DNA of 27,712 bases. Source: Muricomes sp. (GTDB taxonomy: Bacteria > Bacillota > Clostridia > Lachnospirales > Lachnospiraceae). The stretch spans positions 1-27,712 of the forward strand of contig JAHHTM010000003.1 in the NCBI GenBank assembly GCA_020024675.1, written 5' to 3'. Shown piece by piece: positions 23,764 to 27,712 of this stretch. Made by a program: the position numbers and the translations under genes. Below the pieces are notes generated by a model, which saw nothing but the letters and a program-made list of their open reading frames with translations, was not told where the DNA came from and did not search any database. Position 1 is the stretch's first letter; every line of letters starts with the position of its first letter.

Positions 23764-25119
23764 TTATTTTCTCATAAACTGAAGTACCGGATACCGGTAG
23801 CCATTATTTTCTATTAAATCACCCTCTTTTTTAACTACCATATATCTACTCTTCTTTCTTGTACTCAAATCATAGGCAAGTATCAACTTTTCAAATGTTT
23901 CGTCACTGTCCACAACAAGTGTAGATGTATCCATGACCTCGCCTTCCATATTTTCCTCAATAAAATCTTCTATCTGTTTTTTACTAAAACGAACCTGCAC
24001 TTTATTTAACTTCAAAACATCTTCTCTTTCGAGGTCTTCTTCAACCTCCTCTTTTGCCATTTGGCTAATAAAATCTTTTTTCGATTTTCTTCGTTTGTAT
24101 AAGGATTTTTCAGAAATTATCTCTAAAAATGACAAATTCATCTTTTTGCCAGTCTGAAGAATCATATCATCCGGATTTTCCTGTGCAGCCATTTTATTCA
24201 ATAGCTGAATTACCAGACCTTTTGTATCTGTCTGTCCACTTAAAAGATAATTGAGTCTTGTCACAGTAGCTCTGATATATTTCGTATGTTCTCTATCCAT
24301 ATTGGAAATACGATGCTCTATATCGTCAAATCCACGTTCAATCATATCCAAAAGATCCAATACATCATCTTTTGTGTCTTTCACTGCCTTTGCACGCTCT
24401 CTTATTTTTTCAATCCATAGTTCATCATCACGCATTTCTTTCAATGTATTTTTAATATCTGTTTTATAACGATAAAAATTATCAGAAGTTTTTAATATAT
24501 GATATTTTTTCTGCACCATATCTTCTACAAAGCCTTCTAGATGCTCACTTAATAAATCTCCATAAGACTCCTGATCTAAAAGCCGTGCAAAAAATTTGTC
24601 CATATTATGGAGCATATCCTGAAGAACTTTATTAAGTCTTCTTGTATTTACAAGTGCAGTCCTAAGCATCGCAAGTGTGGCTCTTTCATCATACTTAAAA
24701 GAATACAAGGTGGCATAAACATTCTGTATATACACCTCTGTTTCTTCCATGTCTTCATTTGTAAGATGTTCAAAAGCATCAATAAAAATTGCAGCATAAT
24801 CTGGTATAACAATATTTACAACGAGATTGCTGTAATCTTCTATCTTTTTGAGCCAGCCTTTCTTTAAGAGCCAATTCAGAATGCGGGAAGACGTGGTTTC
24901 TAACAGATCAAACTCGTTTTCATCCTCTTCTTTTAAAAGATCAAAATGCTCCCTTGCATTTTTGTCACTTAGTACCTGTATACAAGCTTCTTTTGTGAGA
25001 AAGTAATTATTATACTGATACTCTTCATTAATTGCCAAAAGTGATTCTATATAGGTATCACGATTAACCGAACGAAACAGACTCCAAAAAGTGTCTGGAA
25101 TTTCAAAACGCATTTCCAT
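23764..25119 (-). CDS. jetA: Wadjet protein JetA (MukF-like kleisin)
   Basis: JetA is the kleisin that bridges the JetC heads. The 451-aa protein is mostly alpha-helical: an N-terminal winged-helix region containing TTSSRILNWLLKKGWLKKIE (about 71-90), a long helical middle (about 100-310) and a C-terminal winged-helix part ending in GYRYPVLQFMRK. The ATG at 25119 has GAAGAGG 8 nt upstream. It is the first gene of the operon, behind a candidate promoter that begins inside the end of spmA. Length and gene order fit Wadjet type I or II. Type III, built around a larger SMC of about 1350 aa, does not fit. I cannot separate types I and II by eye. Confidence 0.87.
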   Translation of the reverse strand: MEMRFEIPDTFWSLFRSVNRDTYIESLLAINEEYQYNNYFLTKEACIQVLSDKNAREHFDLLKEEDENEFDLLETTSSRILNWLLKKGWLKKIEDYSNLVVNIVIPDYAAIFIDAFEHLTNEDMEETEVYIQNVYATLYSFKYDERATLAMLRTALVNTRRLNKVLQDMLHNMDKFFARLLDQESYGDLLSEHLEGFVEDMVQKKYHILKTSDNFYRYKTDIKNTLKEMRDDELWIEKIRERAKAVKDTKDDVLDLLDMIERGFDDIEHRISNMDREHTKYIRATVTRLNYLLSGQTDTKGLVIQLLNKMAAQENPDDMILQTGKKMNLSFLEIISEKSLYKRRKSKKDFISQMAKEEVEEDLEREDVLKLNKVQVRFSKKQIEDFIEENMEGEVMDTSTLVVDSDETFEKLILAYDLSTRKKSRYMVVKKEGDLIENNGYRYPVLQFMRK

Positions 25120-25134
25120 AAACTCTACCTCTTC

Positions 25135-25154
25135 TTGTACTTGCTTGTGTACAA
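25135..25154. promoter_or_regulatory. Palindrome in the jetA leader
   Basis: TTGTAC (25135-25140) and GTACAA (25149-25154) form a 6-bp inverted repeat with an 8-nt spacer. It lies just downstream of the predicted start site and just upstream of the jetA ribosome-binding site. It could be an operator or an RNA hairpin controlling jetA expression. No regulator gene is adjacent. Confidence 0.35.
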
Positions 25155-25167
25155 ATATTCTAGGTTT

Positions 25168-25196
25168 AGTTTATCATATTGGATAATCAGTGTAAA
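25168..25196 (-). promoter_or_regulatory. Candidate promoter of the Wadjet operon
   Basis: The minus strand reads TTTACA (25196-25191), a 17-nt spacer ending TGA (extended -10, TGn) and TAAACT (25173-25168). The -35 overlaps the last codons of spmA. The -10 is weak (4 of 6), compensated by the extended element. Confidence 0.45.
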
Positions 25197-25795
25197 TGTT
25201 TTACCGCCTTGCAAAACAAAACTGCCACCGCTGTACTAACAAAAGTTGCCACAATTCCAGCTCCTACTACCAATGTCGGGTCGGCACTTCCATACTGGCT
25301 TCTGTAAGAAATTATATTCACTGGTATCAACTGCAAGGATGAAATATTAAGAATCAAAAAAGTGCACATCTCTTTTGATGCAACCTGTGGTTTGACTGCA
25401 GATTTTCCTTTTGCTCTTCTTTCCTCCTCGAGATCTGACAATGCCGACATTGCATTTAATCCAGCCGGAGTTGCTGCCCATCCAAGCCCCAAAATATTTG
25501 CAATAAAATTAGTCGTAATATATTGATTTGCCTTATGTCCTTTTGGAATATCCGGAAAAAGAAAATGAATCACAGGAGAAAATTTTTTTGACACTGTTTC
25601 AATAATTCCCGCTTTTGTTGCAATTTCCATAAGGCCACTCCAGAAAGACATGACACCAAGCATTGTAATACAAAGCATTACTGCTTCTTTTGCTGAATCC
25701 AGTGCAGCATTCGTAATATCCGGTATTGTCCCGTTAAACGCGCCATAAACAATTCCAATGATGATCATGCCTGCCCAAAGACTGTTCAATTTCAT
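25187..25795 (-). CDS. spmA: Spore maturation protein A (SpmA)
   Basis: SpmA is a polytopic membrane protein with a nucleoside-recognition (Gate) domain, needed with SpmB for spore core dehydration. The 202 aa match B. subtilis SpmA in length and show membrane segments at about 7-25 and 40-60 plus two more near the C-terminus, with the family stretch ANILGLGWAATPAGLNAMSA and the loop KEMCTFLILNISSLQLIPVN. The start is uncertain: the ribosome-binding-like AGAAGGA ends directly at the ATG, whereas an in-frame TTG two codons later (25789) has normal spacing. It lies 12 bp after the DUF885 gene. spmB, its usual downstream partner, is absent; jetA follows instead. Confidence 0.93.
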   Translation of the reverse strand: MKLNSLWAGMIIIGIVYGAFNGTIPDITNAALDSAKEAVMLCITMLGVMSFWSGLMEIATKAGIIETVSKKFSPVIHFLFPDIPKGHKANQYITTNFIANILGLGWAATPAGLNAMSALSDLEEERRAKGKSAVKPQVASKEMCTFLILNISSLQLIPVNIISYRSQYGSADPTLVVGAGIVATFVSTAVAVLFCKAVKHLH

Positions 25796-25807
25796 TCCTT
25801 CTTTCTT

Positions 25808-27565
25808 TTATTTCTGTTTTGCTTCACACATTTCCCACATGTACTTTTCTACAATTGGAAATGGTGCAGGCCCGATATCTAACACAATTTTATGAAATTT
25901 TTTCTGCGAAAAATTTTTGCCTTCTTTCTCCATACATTTCTGCTTGAGATCAAGAAATTCCAGATAACCAATATAATATTTCAAATAATTTCCAGGACAT
26001 CCAATAATCAGATCATACATCCTGTCTACAACATTTTTTTGTGCTATCCCATAGTTTTCCAGAAAACGAAAGACTTCCTCTCTGGACCAGCCTTCATAAT
26101 GAATCCCTATATCTGTAAGTGCATATAACCCTAAAATAATTGAACTGTTTTTCTGAAAGATTGTCGCCTGATTTTTAGGAAGAGAGGACAGATAATAACT
26201 TCCCATTTCCACATATGTTGCCCATCCTTCTACATATCCTCCGAAATGGAACATACTCCTTATCGGATCTGGATTTGTTTTAGCAAAATAGACTGTCTGA
26301 TATAAATGCCCAGGATATCCTTCATGCGCCAAGGTTGTATATAATGTAAGAGGGTCGCTTATATAAGCCCTATTTACATAAATCACATTTTCATCCATAT
26401 AATCAAGTGCCGGAATCATATAAAACGCAGGACTTAAATTTTTTTCCATTTCCTGAGGAACATACTTCACATCCACTTTTGTATCTGAAAGTTCTGGAAA
26501 CGTCGCACTCATTTTCTGTTTTAATTCTTCTAATATGACGATGGGATTACTTTCCTTCAGAAAAGTTGACTCTCCCAACCCTGTTTTCTCTAAACTAAGT
26601 GCTTTTTCCAATGCTCTATAGTCTGTCTGTATTTGTTTTTTTGTCAACTCTTCAAGTTCTTTAATATTTCTTCCGGAGCAGGAAGACTTTGCTGCAACAA
26701 GTTCATAATATTTCTTTCCCTCTGGAAAATTACAAAGACCTCCATCATTTTTTCCAGTACCCTTTAACCGTTGAATAACATTCTCAAGATGTCGATATGC
26801 AGGAAATACATAAGTATTCAAAAGTTGTGCATTTCTCTCTATATATCGTTCTTTTTCTTCTGGCGAAAAATCAAATGCCTCAATCTTTTTTACAAATCCA
26901 CGAAACAGATTGTTGCTTTCCCATTCTTCATAAAATGCTCTACATTGTGTTATAACCTCATCTGCTTCCCTGTCTGACATAAATAAGCCTGCATTTGCTT
27001 TTTCAATTTCAAATTTTTCGATTGATGTAAAGTAATCTTGTGTTGTTTTTATCAATTTTAAATATGTATCAATATCTTCTTTCGTACGAAATTGAAATTC
27101 TTCCAAAAGCACCGGAAGCTGTGTGTGAGTACCGTTCACAGTTCCTAATGGTTCCTCATACAAAAGATAAGGGATTTCCTTTTTTGTCTGTTCCACATAA
27201 TTTTGCAACACATCATATGTCAGACGATTTTTCATAGACAACTTTTTATAATCAAACGCGTGAAGTGCAGCATCCATATTTTCAACTGAAATAGATAGTT
27301 CTTCTGGTTCAGATGAAATGGTTCCATAGGTCACAGGTATCTTATTGATGCCATACTTTTCTGGTCTTTTTAGTGAATAATGTAGACTTATAGTATTTGA
27401 TGTGACTTCTTTACAAAATAGTTCTTTTGTAAAAATACGAAACAACTCATTTTCATCTTTCTTCTGATCTGCACATCCTGTAAAAACAGACATAATAACA
27501 ATCAAAAGAATAAGACTGACTGCTGTGATTCGTTTACAGATTCCTTTACTATTTAAAAATGACAT
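25808..27565 (-). CDS. DUF885 family lipoprotein, putative metallopeptidase
   Basis: The 585-aa protein has a lipoprotein signal peptide: basic ICKR, hydrophobic AVSLILLIVIMSV and lipobox FTGC with the lipidated cysteine at residue 31, so it should be anchored to the outer face of the membrane. The body is a DUF885 domain. Its hallmark motifs are LAHEGYPGHLYQ (His414, Glu415, His420) and GGYVEGWATYVE (Glu446), arranged like the zinc ligands of gluzincin-type peptidases. Members are annotated as putative metallopeptidases; the substrate is unknown. AAGGAAG precedes the ATG at 27565, and the start codon lies inside a 9-bp inverted repeat. spmA follows after 12 bp, so co-transcription is likely. 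Confidence 0.88.
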   Translation of the reverse strand: MSFLNSKGICKRITAVSLILLIVIMSVFTGCADQKKDENELFRIFTKELFCKEVTSNTISLHYSLKRPEKYGINKIPVTYGTISSEPEELSISVENMDAALHAFDYKKLSMKNRLTYDVLQNYVEQTKKEIPYLLYEEPLGTVNGTHTQLPVLLEEFQFRTKEDIDTYLKLIKTTQDYFTSIEKFEIEKANAGLFMSDREADEVITQCRAFYEEWESNNLFRGFVKKIEAFDFSPEEKERYIERNAQLLNTYVFPAYRHLENVIQRLKGTGKNDGGLCNFPEGKKYYELVAAKSSCSGRNIKELEELTKKQIQTDYRALEKALSLEKTGLGESTFLKESNPIVILEELKQKMSATFPELSDTKVDVKYVPQEMEKNLSPAFYMIPALDYMDENVIYVNRAYISDPLTLYTTLAHEGYPGHLYQTVYFAKTNPDPIRSMFHFGGYVEGWATYVEMGSYYLSSLPKNQATIFQKNSSIILGLYALTDIGIHYEGWSREEVFRFLENYGIAQKNVVDRMYDLIIGCPGNYLKYYIGYLEFLDLKQKCMEKEGKNFSQKKFHKIVLDIGPAPFPIVEKYMWEMCEAKQK

Positions 27566-27602
27566 AGGAACTTCCTTAAATGTCTTTGCCTTATCCTATG
27601 TC
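27561..27602 (-). repeat. 9-bp inverted repeat enclosing the DUF885 start codon
   Basis: GACATAGGA (27561-27569) and TCCTATGTC (27594-27602) are perfect complements separated by 24 nt. In the minus-strand mRNA the second arm contains the start codon (27565-27563), and the loop contains the AAGGAAG ribosome-binding site. Folding would hide the AUG. Confidence 0.6.
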
Positions 27603-27687
27603 TTTTTTCGTCCATATATGCTTATATCATTGTTTTTCTATTGATCGCATATATTAAAAGGACACTACTTTTACAAAACGAGGTTTT

Positions 27688-27712
27688 ATGAAATTTTTTC
27701 TCTATATATCAC
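27688..27712 (+). CDS. Possible start of a divergent gene (window edge)
   Basis: A plus-strand ATG at 27688 follows CGAGG with 4-nt spacing and runs open for 8 codons (MKFFLYIS) to the window end, an N-terminus that could belong to a secreted or membrane protein. Too little is visible to name it, and it may be chance. The rest of 27603-27687 is AT-rich with no other recognisable feature. Confidence 0.2.

Noticed and set aside
1..27712. CRISPR arrays, tRNA or rRNA genes, insertion sequences, prophage genes
   Set aside because: No direct-repeat arrays, cloverleaf genes, transposase or phage structural genes were recognised on either strand.

Overview
The window reads as chromosomal DNA of a low-GC, spore-forming anaerobic Firmicute, most likely a Lachnospiraceae/Clostridium cluster XIVa gut bacterium. 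The evidence is the AT-rich sequence, sporulation genes (spoIID, spmA), two T-box-controlled aminoacyl-tRNA synthetase genes, a type-2 isoleucyl-tRNA synthetase and a NiaR-regulated nad operon. The genus is an inference. Every well-supported gene lies on the minus strand, so transcription runs from high to low coordinates.

Layout from the upstream (right) end: a DUF885 lipoprotein and spmA (25.2-27.6 kb); a complete Wadjet-type anti-plasmid SMC operon jetA-jetB-jetC-jetD (18.55-25.1 kb); three tightly packed genes directly behind it, encoding an AIM24-like protein, a YfcE-like phosphoesterase and a NYN-LOTUS-LOTUS nuclease (16.35-18.5 kb); the NAD biosynthesis operon nadA-nadB-nadC-niaR (12.6-16.2 kb); metG with a Met T-box leader (10.3-12.6 kb); a gene-free kilobase holding a strong promoter, many helices and a terminator (9.5-10.2 kb); degV-dac (7.05-9.4 kb); ileS with an Ile T-box leader, followed 6 nt later by glgP (1.0-7.0 kb); and the first ~317 codons of spoIID, cut by the window edge.

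The housekeeping units are packed end to end. The promoters of ileS and metG sit within about 25 bp or less of the preceding stop codon, so read-through from dac or niaR would meet a T-box terminator. The Wadjet promoter starts inside the last codons of spmA, where spmB would normally follow.

The strongest candidate for something undescribed is the minus-strand unit at about 9521-10157. It has a near-consensus sigma-A promoter with extended -10 and an intrinsic terminator about 620 nt downstream. Between them are many local helices plus a 19-bp interrupted helix joining segments about 340 nt apart. It resembles a large ornate noncoding RNA (size class of OLE, ROOL and GOLLD). I cannot assign it to a family without a covariance-model search. 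Second is the possibility that the AIM24, phosphoesterase and NYN-LOTUS genes form a co-transcribed tail to the Wadjet operon. Third is a terminator hairpin that also contains the spoIID ribosome-binding site.
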